This document shows, piece after piece, positions 1 to 7,788 of a stretch of DNA of 64,000 nt. The notes under the pieces were generated by a model. It was given only the letters and a program-made list of their open reading frames with translations. It ran no database searches and was not told the DNA's origin. The number at the start of each line of letters is the position of its first letter. The stretch's first letter is position 1. Location of the stretch: contig NZ_CP073579.1 in NCBI RefSeq assembly GCF_018199995.1, positions 1 to 64,000 on the forward strand. The letters run 5' to 3'. This DNA is from Photobacterium sp. GJ3. Lineage in GTDB: Bacteria; Pseudomonadota; Gammaproteobacteria; Enterobacterales; Vibrionaceae. A program made the translations under genes and the position numbers.

Positions 1-702
1 TTGTCGCTCAACCAGGTCCTGCTGGGTGGCAGTGATGTGCCCGTGTCGTTATGCCAGCAGGCGGCCCAGCAAGGCATTCAGACCTGGCTGGGTTATGGCA
101 TGACAGAAGCCGCATCGACAGTAACGGCGAAGCAAATTGACGGCATCGCCACCGCCGGGCGTGTATTGCCCAATCGGCAGGTTCAGCTCAAAAACAACCG
201 GATTTTGATTGGGGGGGACACCCTTGCGAGCGGCTACTTTCATCAGGGGGAAATCACCCCGCTGGTGGATGGACAGGGGTGGTTTGATAGCCGGGATATG
301 GGACAGTGGATTGACGGCGAACTCCGGATACTGGGGCGTGCCGATAATCAGTTTATCTCCGGCGGGGAGAACATTCACTGCGAAGAAATCGAAGGCGTTT
401 TGAACCGTCACCCGGCAATCCGCCAGAGTCTGGTGATCCCCGTGGCTTGTGAGGTTTACGGTGCCCGCCCGGTGGCGCTCATCGACACGTCTGACGATTT
501 GTCTGCCTTGAATCTGCCACAGTGGCTGGCAAATCACCTCGAACGCTTCAAAATTCCGGATGCGTTTTATCGGATGCCCCAACTGCCGCAAACGGGGATG
601 AAAGTGTCACGAAAGGCGATGAAGGATTGGCTGATGTTGCGGCGAAACACAGCATCATTCAGCCACTCGGTGCCGTTTCCGGCCCGTCTGGAATCCGACT
701 AA
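1..702 (+). CDS. menE: o-succinylbenzoate-CoA ligase, C-terminal part (5' truncated by window)
   Basis: MenE activates o-succinylbenzoate with ATP and CoA in cytoplasmic menaquinone synthesis. The visible 233 codons are the C-terminal half of an acyl-adenylate ligase. The YGMTE adenylation motif lies near codon 32, a WFDSRDMG segment near codon 94, and the GRADNQFISGGENI hinge near codon 112. The C-terminal lysine region (GMKVSRKAM) lies near codon 199. The frame is open from base 1, so the real start lies upstream of the window; family members are about 450-500 aa. The GGSDVP and GYGMTEAAST wording is typical of MenE rather than other AMP-forming ligases. Its men neighbours, if any, are outside the window. 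Confidence 0.85.
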   Translation: MSLNQVLLGGSDVPVSLCQQAAQQGIQTWLGYGMTEAASTVTAKQIDGIATAGRVLPNRQVQLKNNRILIGGDTLASGYFHQGEITPLVDGQGWFDSRDMGQWIDGELRILGRADNQFISGGENIHCEEIEGVLNRHPAIRQSLVIPVACEVYGARPVALIDTSDDLSALNLPQWLANHLERFKIPDAFYRMPQLPQTGMKVSRKAMKDWLMLRRNTASFSHSVPFPARLESD

Positions 703-1089
703 CTCTGCGTGGCAAAGTCTGATGAATTGAGTTGTTATTCTCTTCCAAATCGAATACTCCAGTTTTTTCTTGCTGAATCAGCATGACTTATCAATCATTG
801 CTTCGCTTTTCGATGCCACAGTTGGATCGGTTAATACCCTGTTTAGCTTTATCTGGTGAATGCAGAGGGCTTTTGATCGAGATATTATTCTGAGTGTCAA
901 TAAGTTGTTTTGAATATTCTCACGGTGGATACTGAATCTGTGTTTGGCGAAATCCATGCTTTCATCAGATGAGGACATGGTGACTTTCGGTCGTTTCGTC
1001 AGTGGAATTCCTCAGTACGGCGAAGTCTGTTGAGGAACTCATGTCATTCGTAAGCACATTCAATTAACCAACAATATGAGAGGATAGTC
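703..1089. other. intergenic, no gene seen
   Basis: AT-rich spacer with no convincing reading frame. A 7-bp inverted repeat (TTCCTCA at 1008-1014, TGAGGAA at 1031-1037) lies about 50 bp before the next gene and may be an operator or weak hairpin; nothing else stands out. Confidence 0.5.
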
Positions 1090-1767
1090 ATGTCAGAAAT
1101 CAGAACAGATGAACTCATCATTCAGGGGGATTGGTCGCCGCAAGCCGGTGCAACTGTTGTCTTCGTGAAAAGCCTGATCATGAAGGCAGGATCGAGAATA
1201 TTGATCGATGGACAGCTTCAGGAGTTTAGTCTTTTTTGCGAAGAGTCAAGGGTAGAAGAGAATACACGTTTTGAAGGGCGAGGCAATGGGCCCGGTGACG
1301 ATGGCGTGAATCTTGTTATCTATTTAGGAAAAACTGAAATCAAAGGATTGACTATAGATACTACCGGTGAAAAAGGAGAAAAGGGTGCGAAAGGTTCGAG
1401 AGGGAGGAATGGCGGAAATGCAACTTGTACCGGTTCTGGAGCAACGAATGGCGGTCCTGGAGGGAAAGGGGCTCAGGGAGGTGCAGGGGGACGAGGTGGC
1501 AATTTAATTCTTGGTATTGATGCAATTTCACTTCCTTTGCAATATTTAGAAATTATCACTCAAGGAGGGCCGGGAGGTGATGGTGGTGATGGCGGTGATG
1601 GTGGGCGAGGAGGCGCTGGAAAGAGGTGCGGTCTATGGAAAAGAGGCGCAGGAAGATCTGGGCCAAGGGGAGCGAGTGGTGATCCTGGGCCTGAAGGAAT
1701 TGACGGTGAAGTGAATGTGCTGAAAGCAAGAGATATGGATCATTTTTTAGAAATGATAAACCGTTAA
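1090..1767 (+). CDS. glycine-rich collagen-like protein
   Basis: Function is unknown. The first ~90 residues are an ordinary mixed beta-type sequence with no signal peptide or membrane segment. From about residue 94 the protein becomes glycine-dense with collagen-like Gly-X-Y runs (GEKGEKGAKGSRG), then GG-rich runs (GGPGGKGAQGGAGG near 117; GGDGGDGGDGGRGG near 160). A last Gly-Pro block is GPRGASGDPGPEGIDG near 197. Two cysteines lie between or after the glycine blocks. A GAGAGG-like ribosome site precedes the ATG at 1090 (spacing about 6). It stands alone between long spacers. Such proteins are often surface or structural, but secretion is not evident here, so no role is assigned. Confidence 0.7.
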   Translation: MSEIRTDELIIQGDWSPQAGATVVFVKSLIMKAGSRILIDGQLQEFSLFCEESRVEENTRFEGRGNGPGDDGVNLVIYLGKTEIKGLTIDTTGEKGEKGAKGSRGRNGGNATCTGSGATNGGPGGKGAQGGAGGRGGNLILGIDAISLPLQYLEIITQGGPGGDGGDGGDGGRGGAGKRCGLWKRGAGRSGPRGASGDPGPEGIDGEVNVLKARDMDHFLEMINR

Positions 1768-2287
1768 CGGGTTCGTATAGTGAAGTTAGTTGAACTTCGC
1801 AGTTTTTATGGTTTCATTTCGTTTTTTTACCATAAAAACTGCTATCCCTAAAACTCGCTCATCCATACCAGAATTTGGTGTCCCAACGTTAGTGACAGAC
1901 ATCCAGATCCCCTCATTGTTTTGGAAAAACCAGCGTTGGTTGGTCAGTATGGAGAATGACTGGCAATCGGCCTGACGATACAAAATCCTTTTATTCTCGT
2001 GATGTCATCCCAGTGATTTTATTCAATGGCGATCTTTCTCTGTACTGTTAGGTTCATGAAAAGAATGCATCTGATTCTTTGACATGAGTACAGAGCGTTT
2101 CTGTGCCGTTGATTGAAGCATAGGGACGTTCCGGCAATCATACACAGGCGTACTCATGGATATTCAGGTGAAATACGTGATTTGAAAGTATGGAATCAGG
2201 AACTAAACTTGTGTCGTTTCCGCTGAGTCAAAGTATGACAGACTCATTTTCACCTTATCCCATCGTATTGAAATAAAGGTCACTGTT
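1768..2287. other. intergenic with two hairpins
   Basis: No credible gene. A small hairpin (GAAGTT 1782-1787 with AACTTC 1793-1798) follows the glycine-rich gene directly, and a perfect 14-bp inverted repeat follows it (separate entry). The remaining ~440 bases carry only short open frames on both strands without ribosome sites. Confidence 0.5.
1799..1842. repeat. perfect 14-bp inverted repeat with 16-bp loop
   Basis: GCAGTTTTTATGGT at 1799-1812 is the exact reverse complement of ACCATAAAAACTGC at 1829-1842. The loop ends in a T-run. It could act as an AT-rich terminator of the glycine-rich gene or be the end of a small palindromic repeat element. The arms are low in GC, so a classical intrinsic terminator is not certain. 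Confidence 0.7.
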
Positions 2288-2827
2288 ATGTCCATCATTG
2301 AACGATCAGAGTTTATGGCCAAGCTGCTTAAGCCGCTCAAACCTGCGCCTGATTTTGAGGGCTTTATCCTGATTCCAAAAGCAGTAAGTGAGCAGCTCCC
2401 GCGACGGGGCAGAACAACCGTTGATTTGATGATTGAGGGCTATGGTTTCCGAGTTACGTTAGAGCCGGATGGCAATTTGAGCCACTGGGCGAAATTAAGT
2501 CACAATGACCTGGTGTCTGGTCATTTGACCTTGGGTGAAGAGTACAGTGTTCAGTTGATCCCGGTGGACGAGGAGCCTGAACCGAAAGTGCCTGATGACT
2601 TATCAGAAGCGATACATCGACAATCGAGCGCGCTTGAAACCTGGCAGCAGACAACCACCATCGCAAGGCTGGACTGGGTGCATTGGGTTGAGTCTGCGAA
2701 GCAAGCTAAAACCCGTGCCAAAAGGGTTTCGGATGCATGCAATATGTTGGCGGAAGGAAAACGTCGGGTGTGCTGTTTTGATCATTCGGGTTTTTACAGC
2801 AAAGCACTGAAGGCGCCAAAAGTATAA
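2288..2827 (+). CDS. YdeI/OmpD-associated family protein (DUF1905 plus YdeI domain)
   Basis: The 179-residue cytoplasmic protein shows the two-part layout of this family. Residues about 20-95 look like a DUF1905 beta-barrel (FILIPKAVSEQLPRRGRTTV, then a GYGFRVTLEPDG strand pair). Residues about 105-170 match the YdeI tail: a P-D-DLSEAI start, WVHWVESAKQAKTRAKRV, then the MLAEGKR motif. Family members have been linked to bacteriocin or peptide tolerance, but the biochemistry is unknown. The ATG at 2288 has an AAGG ribosome site at about 9-nt spacing. It is monocistronic. The C-terminus is slightly longer than usual and contains a Cys-Cys pair. Confidence 0.7.
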   Translation: MSIIERSEFMAKLLKPLKPAPDFEGFILIPKAVSEQLPRRGRTTVDLMIEGYGFRVTLEPDGNLSHWAKLSHNDLVSGHLTLGEEYSVQLIPVDEEPEPKVPDDLSEAIHRQSSALETWQQTTTIARLDWVHWVESAKQAKTRAKRVSDACNMLAEGKRRVCCFDHSGFYSKALKAPKV

Positions 2828-3170
2828 AACGAGGCATTGTGATTTTTATCTCGAATGCCGAGCCTTCCCTGAAGCGTCACAATAACATCTTGCAAGGCAA
2901 TGGCATTTTGAATTGCTGTGAGATCAATGAGCGCCTTCTGAATTCAGGCCAGACACGATCTCTTTTCATGAAAAATAGATCGCTTCAGTTTGATTGAATC
3001 ATTATGTATTGCGAGATGAATTGAATCTTAACGCACGAAACATTTGTCGCGAGTTCATCAATCATCGTATCTTGGAATGGCTTTTATTCCGGTGTTGAAA
3101 GTGATTTACTGTGGCATGGGTGTTGATCACCAATTCATTATACGCATCATAAAATCTATTGAGGCAGAAG
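2828..3170. other. intergenic, nothing recognised
   Basis: About 340 bases of AT-rich sequence between two same-strand genes. No gene, strong terminator or repeat was recognised. Confidence 0.4.
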
Positions 3171-3995
3171 ATGAAAAATGAAGAACTGGTTATGAAGAAT
3201 AATATAGGGGAAACGCTTTTGATTCCCTTGTATATGAAGTCGAGAGAATCGAAATTGAATGACCCGATTATCTGCGATACAACGGCATGTGATTTGGTCG
3301 ATAAACTTGATTATGATTTTTCAAAGTTCGATCAAGCCATTGCAAGTTCCGTCGGAATAGCTATTCGATCTCGTTATTTCGACGATAAAGTGAAGGACTT
3401 CATCGAGAATACAGAAAACCCTGTGATTGTTCTATTGGGAGCCGGGCTCGACAGCCGTTACCAGCGAATTGGAACGATTGCGAGACAGGCTGTTTTTTAT
3501 CAACTGGATATTCCTGAGATAATTCAGGTCAGGGCGCAACTCTTACCCCCTCATGAAAATGAAACGTTGATTCCATCTTCGATGTTTGAAACGCAATGGA
3601 TGGATGACCTTGTGAAAGAGAACCCCGAAGGAACTTTCCTGTTCATCGTAGAAGGCGTTCTCATGTATTTTGAGCGGGACACAGTGAAAAAATGGTTTCA
3701 GGATATGGCGGAACGTTTTCCACAAAGTGAACTGTTGTTCGATGTTGTGAACGTTTGGCTCATGAAGCATTCGCACAGACATGATTCATTAAAACTAATG
3801 AACGCTCGATTTATCTATGGTTCTGATGACGATGGGGAAGCGGCATCATGGGCGAGCAATTTAGAGCACGTTTCGACAAAACTCTATGGTGATTTTCCTG
3901 AGTGGAACCGAGTTGGCTGGCTCAAGGTACTCTTGATGAAATTGATCCCGACGATGAAGTACTCAGGAAGAATGTTGCATTACAGAATCAAGTGA
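3171..3995 (+). CDS. class I SAM-dependent methyltransferase, LCMT/PKS O-methyltransferase type
   Basis: A 274-residue cytoplasmic methyltransferase. The family transfers methyl groups from SAM to carboxyl or hydroxyl groups of small molecules or polyketides. The SAM-binding glycine loop is seen as VIVLLGAGLDSRY near residue 90, followed by an acidic strand end (FYQLDIPE near 114). FIVEGVLMYF near 160 is the characteristic LCMT-like motif. The ATG at 3171 is preferred over an upstream TTG because GAGG lies 6 nt before it. An insertion sequence sits 11 bases past the stop codon, so the gene itself is intact but its downstream transcript is interrupted. Substrate unknown. Confidence 0.75.
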   Translation: MKNEELVMKNNIGETLLIPLYMKSRESKLNDPIICDTTACDLVDKLDYDFSKFDQAIASSVGIAIRSRYFDDKVKDFIENTENPVIVLLGAGLDSRYQRIGTIARQAVFYQLDIPEIIQVRAQLLPPHENETLIPSSMFETQWMDDLVKENPEGTFLFIVEGVLMYFERDTVKKWFQDMAERFPQSELLFDVVNVWLMKHSHRHDSLKLMNARFIYGSDDDGEAASWASNLEHVSTKLYGDFPEWNRVGWLKVLLMKLIPTMKYSGRMLHYRIK

Positions 3996-3996
3996 A

Positions 3997-4006
3997 TGGA
4001 AAGACT
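3997..4006. repeat. 10-bp target-site duplication, left copy
   Basis: TGGAAAGACT abuts the left end of the insertion sequence and is repeated exactly at 5249-5258. Duplications of this size are usual for the ISAs1 family. Confidence 0.9.
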
Positions 4007-5248
4007 CAGGGCGAGAGCACGTATGCTCAGTTTTTATCCAAACCTTGGATTCCCGCCAATATTACTTGCTCCAAATAGGCTATATTCATGGCAGCTATTT
4101 TTTGCCTGCGCCTGATACTCGCCTTTTTGCTTGTTTCTAATCGAAGCATGTTAAGCGCCATGTGACGCACACCAGCCAGGAGTTCGGCGGCATTGCCACG
4201 ATAGATTTGGCAAGCATCTTCCTTCATCGTGACATCAAGCACCCAGTGCAACCGATTTTCGATTTCCCAGTGACCTCGGACTGCATCGGCAAAACGTTCG
4301 GGGGTGAGCACCGCAGAGCTAATGTAGTAGCGGTACTCCAGCGATTCTTTCCCTGCTGAGTCAATACGATAACCAATAGCAACACCGACGCTTTGAAGCC
4401 CTTTCCAATCAGGGAAATCTGTCTTCAACTCCTGCGCTGGCATGACGTGGTATTCGCGCGCTTCAATACGCCCATGTCCGCGCTCGATGTCACACGCTGG
4501 GCTTTTTTCGAGCAATGGCGCCAACGCTTTTTGTACTGCTTTAGCCAGGCTTTTTTGGTTGCCTTTGACTGCTAATAGGTAATCGCCACCTTGCTCAACT
4601 ATCTGCTTGGCGATATCGGTTTGACAGCCCATCGCATCGATAGAGACAAGACAACCTTTGATATCTAACAGCTTGAGCAGCTCAGGGATGGCGGTGATTT
4701 CATTGGACTTATCTTGGGTTTTAACTTGTCCCATGACAACGCCGTTGGCTGTCGCAAAAGCACTGACCATGTGGAGCGTTGATTGCCGATCTTCTCGGTT
4801 ATAGGAGCTGCGTAACACCTTGCCGTCAATAGCAATAAGCTCGCCATTCGAATGGACGTTGGCTGCCTGCATCCATTTTAAAAAGCAGTCTTGAAACTGG
4901 TCAGGCTCAATGGAAGAAACAACCCTGGCAATCGTGTCATGGACAGGGATGCCCTGGCGAAAAAGTCCTTTGTCCTGCAGCCAATTGAGGTGAGCTTCGC
5001 CAAAGTCTTCGATATCTTCCCAGCCCTCCATACCAGCAATGGTGGCGCATACGGTCAGAAACAAAATGTCGAACAGTGGGTACGATATTTTTGCTGACTG
5101 CCGTGGGTCTTGAATCACTGAAAAGAATTGAGAAAAAGCATCGATATGCATCAGGAACTCCCGTAAAAAGGGGAGTATATGATCACAGCCAGCCTTGATC
5201 GTCAAACTGATCTATTTTGTTCAAAAAACGTTCGTGATCTTGCCCTGT
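4007..5248. mobile_element. ISAs1-family insertion sequence, complete (1242 bp)
   Basis: The element is bounded by imperfect 15-bp terminal inverted repeats. The left end is CAGGGCGAGAGCACG (4007-4021); the right end 5234-5248 reads CAGGGCAAGATCACG on the reverse strand, 13 of 15 matching. A perfect 10-bp direct repeat TGGAAAGACT flanks it on both sides. It carries one full-length transposase gene on the minus strand. Removing one duplication copy rejoins the sequence just after the methyltransferase stop. The perfect duplication and intact transposase point to a recent, possibly active insertion. Confidence 0.93.
4027..5151 (-). CDS. ISAs1-family transposase
   Basis: A 374-residue DDE transposase that moves the surrounding element. 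The N-terminal ISAs1-associated domain is present (DPRQSAKISYPLFDILFL, then WEDIEDFGEAH near 44-55). The catalytic aspartates are in AIDGKVLR (D109) and SIDAMGCQ (D172). The glutamate region is HWEIENRLHWVLD near 294-306. Length is normal for the family (about 370-380 aa). The ATG at 5151 is preferred over an upstream codon because a GGGAG ribosome site lies 6 nt before it. No frameshift or stop was seen. E. coli relatives are the H-repeat-associated proteins. Confidence 0.93.
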   Translation of the reverse strand: MHIDAFSQFFSVIQDPRQSAKISYPLFDILFLTVCATIAGMEGWEDIEDFGEAHLNWLQDKGLFRQGIPVHDTIARVVSSIEPDQFQDCFLKWMQAANVHSNGELIAIDGKVLRSSYNREDRQSTLHMVSAFATANGVVMGQVKTQDKSNEITAIPELLKLLDIKGCLVSIDAMGCQTDIAKQIVEQGGDYLLAVKGNQKSLAKAVQKALAPLLEKSPACDIERGHGRIEAREYHVMPAQELKTDFPDWKGLQSVGVAIGYRIDSAGKESLEYRYYISSAVLTPERFADAVRGHWEIENRLHWVLDVTMKEDACQIYRGNAAELLAGVRHMALNMLRLETSKKASIRRRQKIAAMNIAYLEQVILAGIQGLDKN

Positions 5249-5258
5249 GGAAAGACTA
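5249..5258. repeat. 10-bp target-site duplication, right copy
   Basis: TGGAAAGACT directly follows the right inverted repeat and matches 3997-4006 exactly. Confidence 0.9.
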
Positions 5259-5803
5259 TGACGTAACAAGGTCGAAATATTGTGGTGTTACATTCTTAAT
5301 CGGTGAAGGTCTTTTTATCAATCTCACTGGGGAACGATGTGCGTTTTCGATCTTGTTCTGCGTCAAAGTGGTGGCTGTTACAGCCAGTTTCGTGATTGAA
5401 GGTACTTTGGATTCATTTATCGCGACGACACAGGCAGTGGACCATATGTTCAAGCGGTAAAGCGAGATTTTGAGGGCGAATAACGATAGGTCAGGACGTT
5501 CAAGTGATGAAATCAATTTTGTGCTGGGATAGGTCTGTGAATGAATACTGATGACTTGAATTTCGAAATAAATTCAGGGGCGCTTGATTTGAAAATATAA
5601 AGATTATCGGGAATGATGAAGATATTGAATAATGTGATTCGGATTCAAATTTACTGAGTCAATCGTTAGAATGACTCAATCAGCAGTCAAATTCATGGGT
5701 AAACCTCTTTCTTGTTTTTATGTGGCATACGATCCATTCTTGGCCTTGATGCGAATTTATTGGTATTGTAACATGCTGTTTTTATTGAATGAGTTGGTTA
5801 AAA
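5259..5803. other. intergenic after the IS, no gene assigned
   Basis: Before insertion this stretch directly followed the methyltransferase gene. Open frames exist on both strands at 5256-5516, but none has a ribosome site or recognisable motif. The rest is AT-rich spacer. Confidence 0.4.
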
Positions 5804-6019
5804 ATGACAAAATTTACCGAATATAAAGTTGCTCATATTGTCGAAGGGGGTTGCGGCACAATCCTTTTAGGGGCGAGCGGTTTGCCTGTGCAGAAAATGG
5901 AAGCAGAATTGAACAAATATGCACAAGATGGATGGCAGGTTGTGTTTCAGGTTGTCGAGCAGAAACGCTTCATGCTGTTTTGGAAACGTGAAGCCGTGAT
6001 TATTACGCTTGGCCGCTAA
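5804..6019 (+). CDS. DUF4177-like small protein
   Basis: A 71-residue protein resembling DUF4177. It has an N-terminal YKVAHI strand, a central helix (VQKMEAELNKYAQDGWQVV, the typical L-N-x-x-G-x-x-GWxxV pattern) and a C-terminal strand. Function unknown. The ATG at 5804 is preferred over one at 5789, which has no ribosome site. It is the first gene of a tight three-gene cluster: the yidD-like gene begins 2 bases after its stop. Confidence 0.65.
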   Translation: MTKFTEYKVAHIVEGGCGTILLGASGLPVQKMEAELNKYAQDGWQVVFQVVEQKRFMLFWKREAVIITLGR

Positions 6020-6021
6020 CC

Positions 6022-6246
6022 TTGCTTAAGTTTATTTCGCTTCATCTGATCCATCGCTACCAGGCGAGTGGTGGATCAAAAAAACTCTTCAACATCGAGT
6101 GCAATTTCGAGCCGACGTGCTCTGAATATACGAAACAATGTATTCAAAAGTATGGTGCGGTAAAAGGCTGGCGGTTGGGATTATCGAGAATCAGACGATG
6201 TAATCAACCGGGTTTAGTAGAAAAAATAGACGACGAGGTGCCTTGA
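6022..6246 (+). CDS. yidD: YidD-family membrane protein insertion efficiency factor-like
   Basis: YidD proteins are small amphipathic, membrane-associated helpers of YidC-dependent insertion. This 74-residue protein keeps the family pattern: an N-terminal amphipathic helix, RYQ, the FEPTCSEYTKQ motif (family PTCSEY), a KGWRLGLSRIRRCNQPG segment (family R-RC-P) and a terminal EVP. The canonical gene sits between rnpA and yidC; this one lies in a different setting with DUF4177 and a TM2-like protein, so it is probably a second paralogue. The start is a TTG 2 bases after the preceding stop. The stop overlaps the next ATG by one base (TGATG). Confidence 0.8.
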   Translation: MLKFISLHLIHRYQASGGSKKLFNIECNFEPTCSEYTKQCIQKYGAVKGWRLGLSRIRRCNQPGLVEKIDDEVP

Positions 6247-6635
6247 TGCGGTTATTCGAACCATTAGAGGAACTAGAGAAAAATGAAGAACTGTTAAGGC
6301 AGCAAGTCAACGCCTTACCAGATGAACAAAAAAAAGCGTTTTATCAAATTCAGTCTCAAAAATTGAAAGATCCGGATACTTATGCCGCTTTGAACTGGTT
6401 TTTTCTGGGTGGATTTCATCATTGTTACCTTGGTAAGTATGCGCTTTTCCTGATTGAGTTGACGATTCTTATTGTCAGTGTCACTGGATTTTTCCTGGGG
6501 CATTCCAGTGCTATCTATCTTCTGCTCTTGCTCGTTGCGTATGAGTTGCCGCAATTGTTTTTCTCTCAGAAAATCGCAAGACAATACAACTATCAAATGT
6601 CCTGTGAGATTTTTAATCAGGTTCGCCGAAGTTGA
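6246..6635 (+). CDS. TM2-like small membrane protein
   Basis: 129 residues. The first ~50 form a charged, probably coiled-coil cytoplasmic helix (LEELEKNEELLRQQ, then a K-rich segment). Two or three hydrophobic segments follow (ALNWFFLGGFHHCYLG, ALFLIELTILIVSVTGFFLG, IYLLLLLVAYELPQLFF). The order FFLGGFHHCYLGK before two membrane helices is like the TM2 domain pattern (LGxxGxHRFYLG). The ATG overlaps the yidD stop, with GAGG about 10 nt upstream, indicating translational coupling. Function unknown. Confidence 0.65.
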   Translation: MRLFEPLEELEKNEELLRQQVNALPDEQKKAFYQIQSQKLKDPDTYAALNWFFLGGFHHCYLGKYALFLIELTILIVSVTGFFLGHSSAIYLLLLLVAYELPQLFFSQKIARQYNYQMSCEIFNQVRRS

Positions 6636-6691
6636 GTGAGAGCTCGGTGTATCGTAAAGGGTGATGGTATTCAACGTGGACGTTAAGTAGT

Positions 6692-6719
6692 GGGAAGATA
6701 TCTCATGTGATATCTTCCC
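6692..6719. terminator. 11-bp perfect hairpin between convergent genes
   Basis: GGGAAGATATC (6692-6702) pairs exactly with GATATCTTCCC (6709-6719) across a 6-nt loop, between the three-gene cluster and the convergent barrel gene. No T-run follows immediately, so its terminator activity is uncertain. Confidence 0.5.
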
Positions 6720-6768
6720 TGTGATGATTGAGGTTGATAATTTATTTTTTGTAATTGGAGTCAGCCAA

Positions 6769-7572
6769 TTATTTGCTGAAATCTAATCCAAAAGAAATAG
6801 ATATCCAAGGTCTACCGTTGTTTTCAAACTCTTCTTCATCTGAAGTCACATCATACCCGAGTAAAAATCCCATATTGAACTCTTGATGTAATGTCATCAA
6901 GACCCCGGCACCAGAACTTAATCCAAATAAATTTGTACTAGAACCATCTGACTTCGTTGCGTTGATCATCGTAGGCCCAGCAAAAAGGACAGGCGTAAAG
7001 GAAAAGTTCAGTGATGGAAAATTGAGCCGCCAGCCAAAGTAGGGTGCAATGGTTGCTGCACCAGTGAGATCATCGTTACTTGTATAGTATTTATAGGGTG
7101 CGATCAGACCGCCGTATTGCCATCCAAATTGATCTGCTTCATGAATCTTGGTCTCTGATTTTTTCAGATGAACTTTTGTACTGACGGGAATCACTGGTTT
7201 GATTTCATCTGTTTTACCCTCGTGACAAATTATCTTACTATTCTCCGCAATATCTGGTTCAAAAAGCCATTTGCCGAATGACGTGCGATCTGGTCTATAC
7301 ACAATGTAATTACTATCATCCTCACCGATTAACCGAAGAGAAACTTTTGCTGGAATACAGTATTGATCTGCTGACAAATAGTAGGGGAATTTGAGTAGAC
7401 CTTTAGGTAAAGGGTTGTCTTTTGAGTTTGGGATATTATTATTTCCATTTGTTTTAATGCCAGCTGAACCAGTAGTGGTTTCATTTATAGTTTTACTATC
7501 TTCCTGGGCTATGACTGTATAATGAATGAGAGAGATAACCAAGAGTGATGGGAATATTATTATTTTTCTCAT
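6769..7572 (-). CDS. putative outer-membrane beta-barrel protein
   Basis: A 267-residue exported protein of unknown role. A signal peptide is clear (MRKIIIFPSLLVISLIHYTVIAQ, cleavage near residue 23), then a Thr/Asn-rich linker. A globular part with two cysteines (QYCIPAK and KIICHEG) runs to about residue 130. The last ~120 residues alternate polar and hydrophobic residues, as in a small barrel (GWQYGGLIAPYKYY, YFGWRLNFPSLNFSF, GFLLGYDV, ISISFGLDF). It ends in Phe-Ser-Lys. It lies 66 bp downstream of a short ORF with a strong ribosome site and may be co-transcribed with it. AT-rich codon use suggests foreign origin. Confidence 0.6.
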   Translation of the reverse strand: MRKIIIFPSLLVISLIHYTVIAQEDSKTINETTTGSAGIKTNGNNNIPNSKDNPLPKGLLKFPYYLSADQYCIPAKVSLRLIGEDDSNYIVYRPDRTSFGKWLFEPDIAENSKIICHEGKTDEIKPVIPVSTKVHLKKSETKIHEADQFGWQYGGLIAPYKYYTSNDDLTGAATIAPYFGWRLNFPSLNFSFTPVLFAGPTMINATKSDGSSTNLFGLSSGAGVLMTLHQEFNMGFLLGYDVTSDEEEFENNGRPWISISFGLDFSK

Positions 7573-7638
7573 AGGTGTACCTTGTTTTTATGGTTGGAAT
7601 AAATTTTCAGTTTTAATTGAATACTATTTTGTTTTTCG

Positions 7639-7788
7639 TTAATTTTTGTCTAATTCTGATTGTGTCAAAGGCTGTTTCAGTGAATGGTGCTCATTGTTTT
7701 TATATTTAGCTCTGCTAAATATCCGTACACTTGTTGTATCAGTGTGACCTACAATTGGGACAACCGTGAGTGGCTTAACTTTTTTCAT
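7639..7788 (-). CDS. 49-aa PhoD-like N-terminal stub
   Basis: A short frame with a good ribosome site (AAGGAC about 5 nt before the ATG at 7788). The segment VVPIVGHTDTTSVRIFSR resembles the start of PhoD/alkaline-phosphatase-D-like proteins (P-I-V-G-H-x-x-x-T-x-x-R-I-W-x-R), but the frame stops after 49 codons and no continuation was seen in other frames. It is either a truncated pseudogene or a genuine small protein co-expressed with the barrel gene downstream. Confidence 0.45.
   Translation of the reverse strand: MKKVKPLTVVPIVGHTDTTSVRIFSRAKYKNNEHHSLKQPLTQSELDKN

Noticed and set aside
778-978. 66-codon minus-strand frame between menE and the glycine-rich gene
   Set aside because: No ribosome site, no motif, odd composition; spacer sequence.
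5179-5460. 93-codon plus-strand frame running out of the insertion sequence
   Set aside because: It crosses the right inverted repeat and target duplication, so it is a chance fusion made by the insertion.
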